This document shows, piece by piece, positions 19,177 through 26,372 of a stretch of 42,099 nt of DNA. The DNA is from Candidatus Mediterraneibacter vanvlietii (GTDB lineage Bacteria > Bacillota > Clostridia > Lachnospirales > Lachnospiraceae). The DNA lies in NCBI GenBank assembly GCA_019113645.1, contig DXGZ01000098.1, positions 1 through 42,099 of the forward strand. Reading direction: 5' to 3'. Made by a program: the position numbers and the translations under genes. A model generated the notes under the pieces. The model made no database searches, had not been told where the DNA came from, and worked only from the letters and a program-made list of their open reading frames with translations. Positions within the stretch are counted from its first letter, which is position 1; each line of letters opens with the position of its first letter.

Positions 19177-19674
19177 TTAAAAATATGCTACATCCTTACT
19201 TCCTCTGGAAAGTCCGGTGATACCGGTTCTCGCAAGTTCCAGTATCTCATAACCTTTCAGAAGATTCAGGAATGCTTCCAGTTTAGACTGAGTTCCTGTG
19301 AGCTCAACGATCAGAGAGTCTTCCTCCACGTCAACAATCTTGGCTCTGAATATATCTGCAACCGAGATAATCTCGCCCCGCTGAGAAGCATCGGCCCGCA
19401 GTTTCACCATAATCAGTTCACGGCATACAGACTCTTCATCTTTCAGCACCTTGATCGCCACTACGTCTTCCAGCTTTCTCACCTGTTTTTCGATCTGCGA
19501 CAGAATCAGTTCATCCCCGGATGACACGACCGTGATTCTGGTAAATCTGGGATCTGCCGTCATACCTGCGGTAATACTGTCAATACTGTATCCGCGCCGG
19601 CTGAATAATCCGGCGATTCGGCTCAGCACACCTGGATTGTTATCTACAAGCAGTGAAAATACCTGTCTTCTCAT
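19177..19674 (-). CDS. ilvN: Acetolactate synthase regulatory (small) subunit
   Basis: This is the small subunit that activates acetolactate synthase and gives it valine feedback sensitivity. The 165-residue protein starts with an ACT domain (FSLLVDNNPGVLSRIAGLFSRRGY) followed by the ALS_ss C-terminal domain (SKLEAFLNLLKGYEILELARTG). It leads a two-gene operon with ilvC. The catalytic subunit gene ilvB, often directly upstream, is absent from the window. Regulation is from its own promoter with a short hairpin leader; there is no T-box. Confidence 0.95.
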   Translation of the reverse strand: MRRQVFSLLVDNNPGVLSRIAGLFSRRGYSIDSITAGMTADPRFTRITVVSSGDELILSQIEKQVRKLEDVVAIKVLKDEESVCRELIMVKLRADASQRGEIISVADIFRAKIVDVEEDSLIVELTGTQSKLEAFLNLLKGYEILELARTGITGLSRGSKDVAYF

Positions 19675-19696
19675 CCAATTCTCTCCTTCCGTTTTA

Positions 19697-19720
19697 AAAA
19701 ACAGAGTGCATTCTGTTTTT
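19697..19720 (-). promoter_or_regulatory. Terminator-like hairpin in the ilvN leader
   Basis: On the minus strand AAAAACAGA, a six-base loop and TCTGTTTTT form a stem ending in a U run, placed between the transcription start and the ilvN Shine-Dalgarno. The stem is mostly A-U, so it would be weak. It could attenuate the operon or protect the mRNA 5' end. Confidence 0.45.
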
Positions 19721-19730
19721 GTCTTTTATA

Positions 19731-19759
19731 ATATTACCAACTGCGCCAGTCTTTGTCAA
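19731..19759 (-). promoter_or_regulatory. Promoter of ilvN-ilvC
   Basis: On the minus strand TTGACA (complement of 19754-19759) is 17 bases from TAATAT (complement of 19731-19736), a near-consensus vegetative promoter. Confidence 0.85.
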
Positions 19760-19832
19760 GCGATTGGCGGGATATTTTCTCACCTATTTTGTAATAACAT
19801 TTCCAGCGGAATCAAGTACGCCCGGAAGCTGC

Positions 19833-21668
19833 TCACCCCTGGGTTTCGATCTTCTCCGCGAGCTCGTTTAAGTACACCCACCGCTCTGTCTTTTCATCCA
19901 GCTGAGCCTGTGTCTTGTCCTGCTCCTCCATCAGTTCCCGAAGTTTCACGGAGTTGGTTGCGTTAGCTGCGATCTGCCTCTCGATTTCAGACAGCTTCTC
20001 CTCCAAAGCGGCGATCTCATCATCAATGGTCTCGTATTCCCGCTGTTCCTTATAGGTAAATTTCAATTTTGAGGAATGTGTCTTCCAGCTTTTTCCTGCG
20101 CCTGATGCTCTTCCGGAGACAGCCCCGGTTCCATCCGCGCTTCCATCCGTGCTTCCACCTGTGCTTCCATCCGCTCTTCCACCCGTGCTTCCGCCGTTTT
20201 CCCGCTTTTTCGCTTCCAGATAGTCTGTATATCCGCCCTCATACTGCCGGGCATGTCCCTGTCCGTCCAGCTCGAAGATCCGATCCACCACATTGTCCAG
20301 AAAGTACCGGTCATGAGACACGGTGATCACAATGCCGGAAAATGAGTTCAGATAATCTTCCAGTATGGTGAGCGTCGGAATATCCAGGTTGTTCCCCGCC
20401 TCGTCAAAGAGAAGCACATTGGCGTTCTCCGCGAGGACGCCCAGCAGATACAGGCGCCGTTTCTCCCCGCCCGAGAGTTTCCCGATCGGCGCATACTGCA
20501 TATCCGGTGTGAACAGGAACCTCTCCAGAAGAGCCGAGACACTGATCTTTCCGTCCGTTGTGGTGATATATTCTGCAATGTCCTTCACATAATCGATCAC
20601 TCGCTGGCTGTCATCCATATGATGCTCTTCCTGCGCAAAATATCCGATCCGGATGGTCTCGCCGATCTCCACGGATCCGGAATCCGGCTCCACGATTCCT
20701 GCTATCATCTTGAGAAGCGTGGATTTCCCGCAGCCGTTGGGTCCGATAATTCCAAGGCGCTGATTCCTGAGCACAATATAATCAAAATCTTCCAGTATCT
20801 TCTTCTCACCATAGCTCTTGCTGATGTGGTGAAGCTCTATCGTCTTCTTCCCCATCCTGGTCTCCACAGATCCAAGCTCCACCGTCTGATCCTGAACCGG
20901 AGCCTGGCCGTTTTTCAGCGCCTCAAGGCGTTCCAGTCTGGCCTTCTGCTTCGTCGTTCTGGCGCGGCATCCCCGCTTCGCCCACTCCAGCTCCATCCTG
21001 AGAACACTCTGACGCTTCCGCTCAGAGGCGAGTTCCATCTCTTCCCGCGCCGCCTTCAATTCGAGAAATCCGGAATAATCCGCATCATACCCGTACATCT
21101 TCCCCTGGCTGATCTCCAGAATCCGGCTGCATACCCGGTCAAGGAAATACCGGTCATGAGTCACCATGAGCACGGTGCCACGGTACCCTCTCAGGTATTC
21201 CTCCAGCCAGGTGATCATCTGCCCGTCCAGATGATTGGTCGGCTCGTCCAGAAGCAGCACATCGAAATCATCCGAAAGAGTTCTTGCCAGCACAACCCTT
21301 CGTTTCTGTCCCCCGGAGAGTGTTTCGATCTTCTGGTCAAAGTCATTGATGCCCAGCTCCATCAGGTTTGCTTCCACCTGCCAGTTCATGTCTCCCGCGT
21401 CCTCCAGCGCATAGGAACGGATATCCGCGCCTTCCGGGAATACAGGGTTCTGAGGTACCCAGGCGATCTTCAGCCCGTTCTGTCTTATAATCTGCCCCTC
21501 ATCCGGCGTCTCCTCGCCGGCGATCATCTTAAGCAGTGTGGATTTTCCGGTTCCATTGATCCCGACGATCCCGATCTTATCCCCCTGCTGCACGCCGAAG
21601 GAAGCGTCCTCATAGATCACTTTCTCTCCGTATATTTTGCTGATATGTTCTATATTGATAATGTTCAT
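19833..21668 (-). CDS. ABC-F family ATPase, Uup-like
   Basis: This is a soluble protein with two ABC ATPase domains and no membrane part; ABC-F proteins act on ribosomes, as translation factors or antibiotic protectors. Domain 1 has GINGTGKST, LSGGQKRR and LDEPTNHLD; domain 2 has GPNGCGKST and LSGGEKRR. The second Walker B reads LLFDEAGNNLD, where DEPTNxLD is usual. A Gly/Ser/Asp linker built from a 12-bp repeat joins domain 2 to a C-terminal coiled coil of the Uup type. It starts 27 bases after the upstream histidine kinase with no visible promoter between them, so it may be co-transcribed with that ABC/two-component operon. Confidence 0.88.
   Translation of the reverse strand: MNIINIEHISKIYGEKVIYEDASFGVQQGDKIGIVGINGTGKSTLLKMIAGEETPDEGQIIRQNGLKIAWVPQNPVFPEGADIRSYALEDAGDMNWQVEANLMELGINDFDQKIETLSGGQKRRVVLARTLSDDFDVLLLDEPTNHLDGQMITWLEEYLRGYRGTVLMVTHDRYFLDRVCSRILEISQGKMYGYDADYSGFLELKAAREEMELASERKRQSVLRMELEWAKRGCRARTTKQKARLERLEALKNGQAPVQDQTVELGSVETRMGKKTIELHHISKSYGEKKILEDFDYIVLRNQRLGIIGPNGCGKSTLLKMIAGIVEPDSGSVEIGETIRIGYFAQEEHHMDDSQRVIDYVKDIAEYITTTDGKISVSALLERFLFTPDMQYAPIGKLSGGEKRRLYLLGVLAENANVLLFDEAGNNLDIPTLTILEDYLNSFSGIVITVSHDRYFLDNVVDRIFELDGQGHARQYEGGYTDYLEAKKRENGGSTGGRADGSTGGSTDGSADGTGAVSGRASGAGKSWKTHSSKLKFTYKEQREYETIDDEIAALEEKLSEIERQIAANATNSVKLRELMEEQDKTQAQLDEKTERWVYLNELAEKIETQG
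20128..20187. repeat. 12-bp tandem repeat within the ABC-F linker
   Basis: Five consecutive 12-bp units resembling CTTCCATCCGTG lie in frame with the ABC-F gene and encode Gly-Ser-Thr/Asp-type tetrapeptides (GGST, DGST, DGSA). The copies are imperfect, and a length change in whole units would keep the frame. Confidence 0.85.
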
Positions 21669-21695
21669 ACTCTCAGAATCTCCTGTTATCTCTCT

Positions 21696-22607
21696 TTATT
21701 TACCGTTTCTCTTCTCTTCGGGGAATTCCAGGCGGACCGTAAAGATATTCCCGTCAAGCGACGCGTCCGCAGATCCTCCCATGCGCTCCGCAAGGCCTTT
21801 TGCAATCGAAAGCCCAAGTCCTGCGGAGGTGTGTGTCCTCGCGGAATCCGCCTTATAAAAGCGCTCAAAGACCTGACTCATATCGATCTCCTCCGGGTGT
21901 TCCGTATCATTGGAACAGAGGAACACAGCCCGTCCGTTTTCCTGAAAAAGCCGCAGCGAAATCCGGCTGTTCCCGTGAAGCAGCGCGTTTTTAATCAGAT
22001 TCTGCAGGACACGGCGCAGCGCCTCTTCATTTCCCATTGTGTAGAGCCGTTCCTCGCAGAAGTCTGCCTCGGGTTCGATCCCCTTTTTCTGAAATTCTTC
22101 ATAGAAAGAAAACACCACGTCATAAACGCATTTCCCGAAATCCACTGTCTCTGTCTCAATCTCGTAGTCCTCATCCTGCAGCCGTGTATATGTGAAGAGT
22201 TCCTCCAGCATACTATTCAGGCTGCCGATACGAGTTTGAATAATCCGGATATATTTCTGCCGCTCCTCCTCTGAATCACTCTGCATGAGAAGCTGAAAAT
22301 ATCCGTCCAGTGAGGTCAGCGGAGTGCGGATGTCATGAGAAAGATTCGTGATCGTCTGCTTCAGACGCGCTTCGTTGTTCCAGACATCCTCTCTGATCTC
22401 CCTGGACTGATCCACAATATCATTGATTCCGTCAATCAGCTCATTCAATTCGGGAAACGGAAGGCCTGAGGTCAGCCGCATATTTGTTTTCTGCTTTTTC
22501 ATAAACAACAGATGGCGGCAGATCTCCCGGATCTGTCGCCTGTATAAAATCATTATAGTAACAGCTGTGACTGCCGCAGCTGACGCGGCAACTGCCCATA
22601 TCATCAT
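21696..22607 (-). CDS. Sensor histidine kinase
   Basis: This is a membrane-bound histidine kinase of about 303 residues. One hydrophobic segment lies near residues 4-22 with almost no extracellular part, so sensing is probably within the membrane or through the ABC transporter. The H-box TNLSHDIRTPLTSL places the phospho-accepting histidine near residue 91. The N-box NLIKNALLHGN, the FERFYKAD segment and GLGLSIAKGLAERMGG complete the ATPase domain. The ATG at 22607 has AGGAG ten bases upstream; a longer frame to 22700 overlaps the permease gene. It is the fourth gene of the RR - ATPase - permease - HK operon. Confidence 0.92.
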   Translation of the reverse strand: MMIWAVAASAAAVTAVTIMILYRRQIREICRHLLFMKKQKTNMRLTSGLPFPELNELIDGINDIVDQSREIREDVWNNEARLKQTITNLSHDIRTPLTSLDGYFQLLMQSDSEEERQKYIRIIQTRIGSLNSMLEELFTYTRLQDEDYEIETETVDFGKCVYDVVFSFYEEFQKKGIEPEADFCEERLYTMGNEEALRRVLQNLIKNALLHGNSRISLRLFQENGRAVFLCSNDTEHPEEIDMSQVFERFYKADSARTHTSAGLGLSIAKGLAERMGGSADASLDGNIFTVRLEFPEEKRNGK

Positions 22608-22621
22608 CGGCTCTATTCTCC

Positions 22622-23482
22622 TTATCGAACATCCCGCTTTTTCACGATCAGTATGGCCAGCAGTGTGGACATGAGAAGGAACCCGCATCCGACCGCACAC
22701 CCGCGGGCAAGGATATCTCCGGCGGAACCCAGCCCTGTCTGAACGATATTCTGTTCCAGCATGTACCGACTGATATCAAAGTTCCACTCCGGCCGGAAAT
22801 GAAGTACCACACGGTTGAAAGCTGAATAGAAAGGCACTGTCAGCCCCATGATCATCAGAATCCCCGCTGTCATACTGAATGCAGAACTTCTGGTCAGTAC
22901 GCACAGAAGCTGGATCAGAGCAACGAATCCCAGATTCAGCAGATACTGCACACCAAGAAAAGCGAACAGATCTGCGGATACTCTGATACATACCCTGTCT
23001 CCCCAGAGAATCATGGCGCTTAAGGTAATCACCGCCGCAAACACAGCCATCATCAGAAACACCTGCAGGGCTGCTGCCGTCATCTTGGAGAGTGCCAGCA
23101 CTCCTCGGTTTGGCAGCTGGCCTGCGATATTCTTAATGTAACCGTTTTTCTGCTCCGCGCTCATGAACAAGGCTGCAAAAATAATGCAGAGCAGTGTGAG
23201 CAGACCGCTTTTTATTCCTGAACCGGCCAGCTCCGCGGCATCGATATCTCCCGACACCCATTGAGGATTTGTATCTGAATAAATACCGAGCTGCGTGTCG
23301 GTATTATCTTCATACTCTGCCTCCATCTGCCGGGCATACTGCTGATCATCTGCTATGGCCTGAAGGTCCATATCAGTCATCATAATAAAGAAAACCGCAA
23401 GCCCTGCTGTAAAAATCAGAATCACCCACGTAGAAATCGAGTGAAACATACGATAAACATCCATTCTGATCAGATTAAACAT
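22622..23482 (-). CDS. ABC-2-type transporter permease
   Basis: This is an integral membrane permease (about 286 residues) of the kind paired with BcrA-like ATPases in peptide-antibiotic or lantibiotic protection. An N-terminal membrane segment (ISTWVILIFTAGLAVFFIM) is followed by an extracellular loop of about 70 residues, then five further hydrophobic segments ending in a KKRDVR tail. The ATG at 23482 has AGGAGG eight bases upstream, inside the end of the ATPase gene; the GTG at 23491 sits on the Shine-Dalgarno. The overlap with the ATPase indicates translational coupling. Confidence 0.85.
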   Translation of the reverse strand: MFNLIRMDVYRMFHSISTWVILIFTAGLAVFFIMMTDMDLQAIADDQQYARQMEAEYEDNTDTQLGIYSDTNPQWVSGDIDAAELAGSGIKSGLLTLLCIIFAALFMSAEQKNGYIKNIAGQLPNRGVLALSKMTAAALQVFLMMAVFAAVITLSAMILWGDRVCIRVSADLFAFLGVQYLLNLGFVALIQLLCVLTRSSAFSMTAGILMIMGLTVPFYSAFNRVVLHFRPEWNFDISRYMLEQNIVQTGLGSAGDILARGCAVGCGFLLMSTLLAILIVKKRDVR

Positions 23483-24389
23483 TGACAGCACCTCCTGTAA
23501 GATTTAAGTAATAGTCTTCCAGAGCTTCATTCTTCACTGTGATTCCCATGGTCTTTACCTGATTCCTGGCCAATGCCATGGTAATCTCTCCGCTGTCATT
23601 CAGACGTTCAAATATATGGATGGTATCAGCGTCCACCACTTTATACTCCGTAATTCCAATCTCATCTAGCACTGTGCAGGCTTTTCTCGTGTCATCTGTC
23701 CGGAGTTCAATCCGTTCGCTGCATCTGGCGAGGAGCTCCTCTCTGGTCAGTTCCTGCAGCAGGACGCCGTCGTGGATGATCCCGTAGTGGGTCGCTATTT
23801 TTGAGAGTTCTTCCAGTATATGGCTGGAAATGATGAACGTAATGTTTCTCTCACTGTTTAATCTTGAAAGCGTCTCCCTGATTTCCGCAATTCCCTGCGG
23901 ATCCAGTCCGTTGATCGGTTCATCCAGAATAACCAAATCCGGATTCCCCACAAGGGCAAGCGCGATGCCGAGACGCTGCTTCATTCCGAGGGAGAAATTC
24001 TTCACCTTCTTCTTCCCCGTATCGCCGAGCCCCACAATGTCCAGAATCTCTTCGATCTCACCCTTTTTCCGGATTCCCATGGCAAGGCATTTCACTCTCA
24101 GATTCTCAGCAGCCGACATATTCGGATATATGCCGGGACGCTCAATCAGTGTTCCCACCCTTGACAGGCAGCGGTACGCCTCTTTCCCGCTCTTTCCATA
24201 CAAGGTGAAATCGCCTTCCGTTGGCGCCGCAAGCCCGCTGAGCATTTTCAGCAGCGTAGTTTTCCCTGCCCCGTTCCGGCCGATCAGTCCGTAGATATCT
24301 CCCTGACGGATATGGATATTGACTGCATTTACCGCTTTCTGCCTTCCATACTGCTTCGTCAGGCTGTTTGTCTGCAATAAATATTTCAT
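23475..24389 (-). CDS. ABC transporter ATP-binding protein, BcrA-like
   Basis: This is the ATPase of the adjacent permease. The 304 residues hold Walker A GRNGAGKTT, signature FSLGMKQRLG, Walker B LVILDEPINGLD and the H-loop SSHILEELS. A C-terminal extension of about 90 residues is typical of the bacitracin/lantibiotic exporter ATPases. AAAGGAGG lies upstream of the ATG. It is the second gene of its operon, behind the response regulator. The gap between them contains a direct repeat that may bind that regulator. Confidence 0.9.
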   Translation of the reverse strand: MKYLLQTNSLTKQYGRQKAVNAVNIHIRQGDIYGLIGRNGAGKTTLLKMLSGLAAPTEGDFTLYGKSGKEAYRCLSRVGTLIERPGIYPNMSAAENLRVKCLAMGIRKKGEIEEILDIVGLGDTGKKKVKNFSLGMKQRLGIALALVGNPDLVILDEPINGLDPQGIAEIRETLSRLNSERNITFIISSHILEELSKIATHYGIIHDGVLLQELTREELLARCSERIELRTDDTRKACTVLDEIGITEYKVVDADTIHIFERLNDSGEITMALARNQVKTMGITVKNEALEDYYLNLTGGAVNV

Positions 24390-24455
24390 CTATCTTCCTC
24401 CTTTGCTTTACACTGCCTATTCTACCGGTCTGGTACTAATAAAGCGCAAAGCAAA

Positions 24456-24473
24456 GTTTAAGAAACGTTAAAG
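24456..24473. promoter_or_regulatory. 11-bp-spaced direct repeat upstream of the ABC ATPase gene
   Basis: GTTTAAG (24456-24462) and GTTAAAG (24467-24473) repeat with an 11-bp period, one helical turn, as PhoB/OmpR-family regulators prefer. It sits at the 3' end of the regulator gene, about 70 bases before the ABC start, so it could drive extra expression of the transporter. No strong -35/-10 pair was found downstream. Confidence 0.35.
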
Positions 24474-25154
24474 CTATTTTTTCAGCCGGAATCCAATGCC
24501 CCATACCGTTTCTATATACTCCTCCTCTGTCACGGTTTTCAGCTTTTTGCGGATATTGCTGACATGCACATTGATCGTCTTATCTTCCCCGATATAGATA
24601 TCATCCCAGGCATAATCATAGATATCCTGTTTGGAAAACACCTTGTTCGGATGCATGAGCAGAAGTTCCAGTATCTTAAATTCCTGTTTTGTAAAGTCCA
24701 GAGGCCTGTTATTGACCGTGACTGAGTAAGATTCCGGATTCAGCTTCATCTCCTTGTAGGAAACCACGCCTTCTGTCCGGTTCTGCGGCTTTCCTGAGAA
24801 ACGGCGGATCTGCACACCTACCCTGGCTATAAATTCCTCTATGTTGAAAGGCTTCGTCATATAATCCTCAGCACCCGAAGTAAGCAGTCCGACCTTACTG
24901 TCTATACTGTCCCTGGCAGAGACTACGATAACCGGCACCGCCTGTCTCTCTTTAATCTGGGGCAGCAGGGTCTCCCCGTTCATTCCCGGAAGCATAAGAT
25001 CCAGAACAACAAGAGAAAAGGATTCTCTTTCAATGTACAGCAGTCCCTCCGTGCCGGAAAAAGCCTGGACACATCCATATCCTGCTTTCTGCAGCGCGTC
25101 CGCCATCATATTATTGATATCTGTGTCATCCTCAACGATCAAAATCTTCTCCAT
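24474..25154 (-). CDS. OmpR-family response regulator
   Basis: This is a two-component response regulator of about 226 residues. The receiver domain has the acidic pair ILIVEDD, the phospho-accepting Asp52 in VVLDLMLPG, the conserved threonine/serine region VVSARDS, and Lys101 in MTKPF. The C-terminal winged helix contains FKILELLLMHPNKVFSK and the IxxYVWGIGFRL-like end ETVWGIGFRLKK. I chose the ATG at 25154, six bases from GGGAG. It heads the operon containing the BcrA-like ABC transporter and its histidine kinase, which it probably regulates. Confidence 0.94.
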   Translation of the reverse strand: MEKILIVEDDTDINNMMADALQKAGYGCVQAFSGTEGLLYIERESFSLVVLDLMLPGMNGETLLPQIKERQAVPVIVVSARDSIDSKVGLLTSGAEDYMTKPFNIEEFIARVGVQIRRFSGKPQNRTEGVVSYKEMKLNPESYSVTVNNRPLDFTKQEFKILELLLMHPNKVFSKQDIYDYAWDDIYIGEDKTINVHVSNIRKKLKTVTEEEYIETVWGIGFRLKK

Positions 25155-25245
25155 GAAAGTCTCCCTTCGCAGTGCAGACACAATGTATCTGTCTCACTGC
25201 AGCTGCTGACTGTTCTGTCATCTGCCGGAAAACGGCAGCAGTTTT

Positions 25246-25274
25246 ATTATACCCCTGACTGTCCGGTAAATCAA
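25246..25274 (-). promoter_or_regulatory. Promoter of the response regulator/ABC operon
   Basis: On the minus strand TTGATT (complement of 25269-25274) and TATAAT (complement of 25246-25251) are 17 bases apart. A CTGCCG/CGGCAG hairpin follows within about ten bases of the start, without a terminal U run. Confidence 0.8.
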
Positions 25275-25315
25275 CGCGAAAGGGACATCAGAACTTTCGG
25301 AATTATTATTTTCAA

Positions 25316-25345
25316 AAAAAGAATCCCGAATTCAGGATTCTTTTT
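25316..25345 (-). terminator. Bidirectional terminator overlapping a gene end
   Basis: AAAAAGAATCC and GGATTCTTTTT form an 11-bp stem with an 8-base loop. The proximal arm is made by the last codons of the membrane-protein gene, whose stop codon lies in the loop. T runs flank both sides. Confidence 0.88.
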
Positions 25346-26192
25346 CTTGCACGAACGCATACCGGATCATGCTTATTCCCAATATCGCTATGAGGATGCA
25401 CACTGCCAGTCCGGTGATCGCGTTCATCTGATTTCTGTCCAGACTGCTTTCATTTTGGAATGAGGCAAGCATTGTTGCCTGCAGAGTCAGCAGAGAGACC
25501 AGTGCATCTGCTGTTCCGATATTGCGGATCGTGATCAGGATCGGCGACTTTGTTTTTCTCACCTTAATCATGTTGACTACTGCCATTATGATCTTATAAA
25601 AGGTATATGCCGCTATCGATATAACCATGATCTCAGAATATCTCTTCGCTGTATCCTGCGCTATGGTCAGAAGAACAACGCCGCTCAGAGCCAGATTTAA
25701 GACCAGAAGCAGTATGCCGTCTGTCTTTATTACAGAAAGCTCTTTTTTCCGTATCAGCTCTTTATCTTCCAAACGTGATATCTTTCTCCCTGTGCTCACT
25801 GCGCGATAGCGCATGATTCCCAGAAGACTGTAATATACTGCCATTGTGATAAACCAGACTGACTGATTCATGATTCCGATCACACCGTTATATATCGTAT
25901 ATGCAACATTTATTAAAAATGTCGGCAGAGTCGTCAAAATAGTACGGAATGCATGATCATCCAGGAAACGCTCTCCTAACGGATTTTTCTTGATTGATAT
26001 GATTATCTTATTAATAACATTATTCCGTAAATCCTGGTAAAGACACACACACGATACAGCCATTAAGACAGCAGCCAGCACATAAACCGCAATTCCGGCA
26101 ATCCAGGGCAGTATCTGTTGTCCAGCCTGCAGAACAGAAAGAACTGCTACTGCTGCTGTGCTCAGATAAACAATCAAATGTATAATTCCCAT
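25332..26192 (-). CDS. Unknown polytopic membrane protein
   Basis: I do not recognise this 286-residue protein. Two hydrophobic segments lie in the first 55 residues, two more near residues 85-130, two near 160-205 and two near 225-280. A charged cytoplasmic loop (RKISRLEDKELIRKKEL) falls in the middle. No signal peptide, catalytic motif or ATPase is visible. It is a single gene between two two-component/ABC modules, with its own terminator. A 22-bp-spaced direct repeat upstream suggests control by a response regulator, so a role in envelope stress is plausible but unproven. Confidence 0.75.
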   Translation of the reverse strand: MGIIHLIVYLSTAAVAVLSVLQAGQQILPWIAGIAVYVLAAVLMAVSCVCLYQDLRNNVINKIIISIKKNPLGERFLDDHAFRTILTTLPTFLINVAYTIYNGVIGIMNQSVWFITMAVYYSLLGIMRYRAVSTGRKISRLEDKELIRKKELSVIKTDGILLLVLNLALSGVVLLTIAQDTAKRYSEIMVISIAAYTFYKIIMAVVNMIKVRKTKSPILITIRNIGTADALVSLLTLQATMLASFQNESSLDRNQMNAITGLAVCILIAILGISMIRYAFVQEKES

Positions 26193-26250
26193 AGCATATC
26201 ACCTCGATTGGATCATCTCTTCATTTTGCTATGAAAGTATGGCTCCGGAA

Positions 26251-26280
26251 TGTTTCAGCGATATTTGAGAATTGTTTCAG
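26251..26280. promoter_or_regulatory. 22-bp-spaced direct repeat upstream of the membrane-protein gene
   Basis: TGTTTCAG occurs at 26251-26258 and 26273-26280, a 22-bp period (two helical turns), with matching A/T flanks (AATGTTTCAG, ATTGTTTCAG). It lies about 60-90 bases upstream of the ATG at 26192. The minus strand then has only a weak -10 (CATACT) and no good -35, as expected for an activated promoter. Confidence 0.5.
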
Positions 26281-26292
26281 AATTATTAAAAT

Positions 26293-26326
26293 GCAGGAGA
26301 TTCATTTTTCCAAACGAATCTCCTGC
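26293..26326 (-). terminator. Hairpin after the FtsX-type permease gene
   Basis: GCAGGAGATTC and GAATCTCCTGC form a perfect 11-bp stem with a 12-base loop, about 47 bases past the permease stop. In the permease direction it is followed by ATTTTAAT, a short U-rich tail. Confidence 0.8.
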
Positions 26327-26372
26327 ACTCTTCATTTATAACCTTTCGATATTCCTGTGCGGATTGCTGCCA

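Noticed and set aside
19675..19760. T-box leader upstream of ilvN
   Set aside because: The leader is only about 50 bases, with no T-box sequence or specifier stem-loop.
20619..22274. 551-codon open frame on the plus strand
   Set aside because: It runs antisense to the ABC-F and histidine kinase genes, has a composition unlike a real protein and no ribosome site. It is a shadow of those genes.
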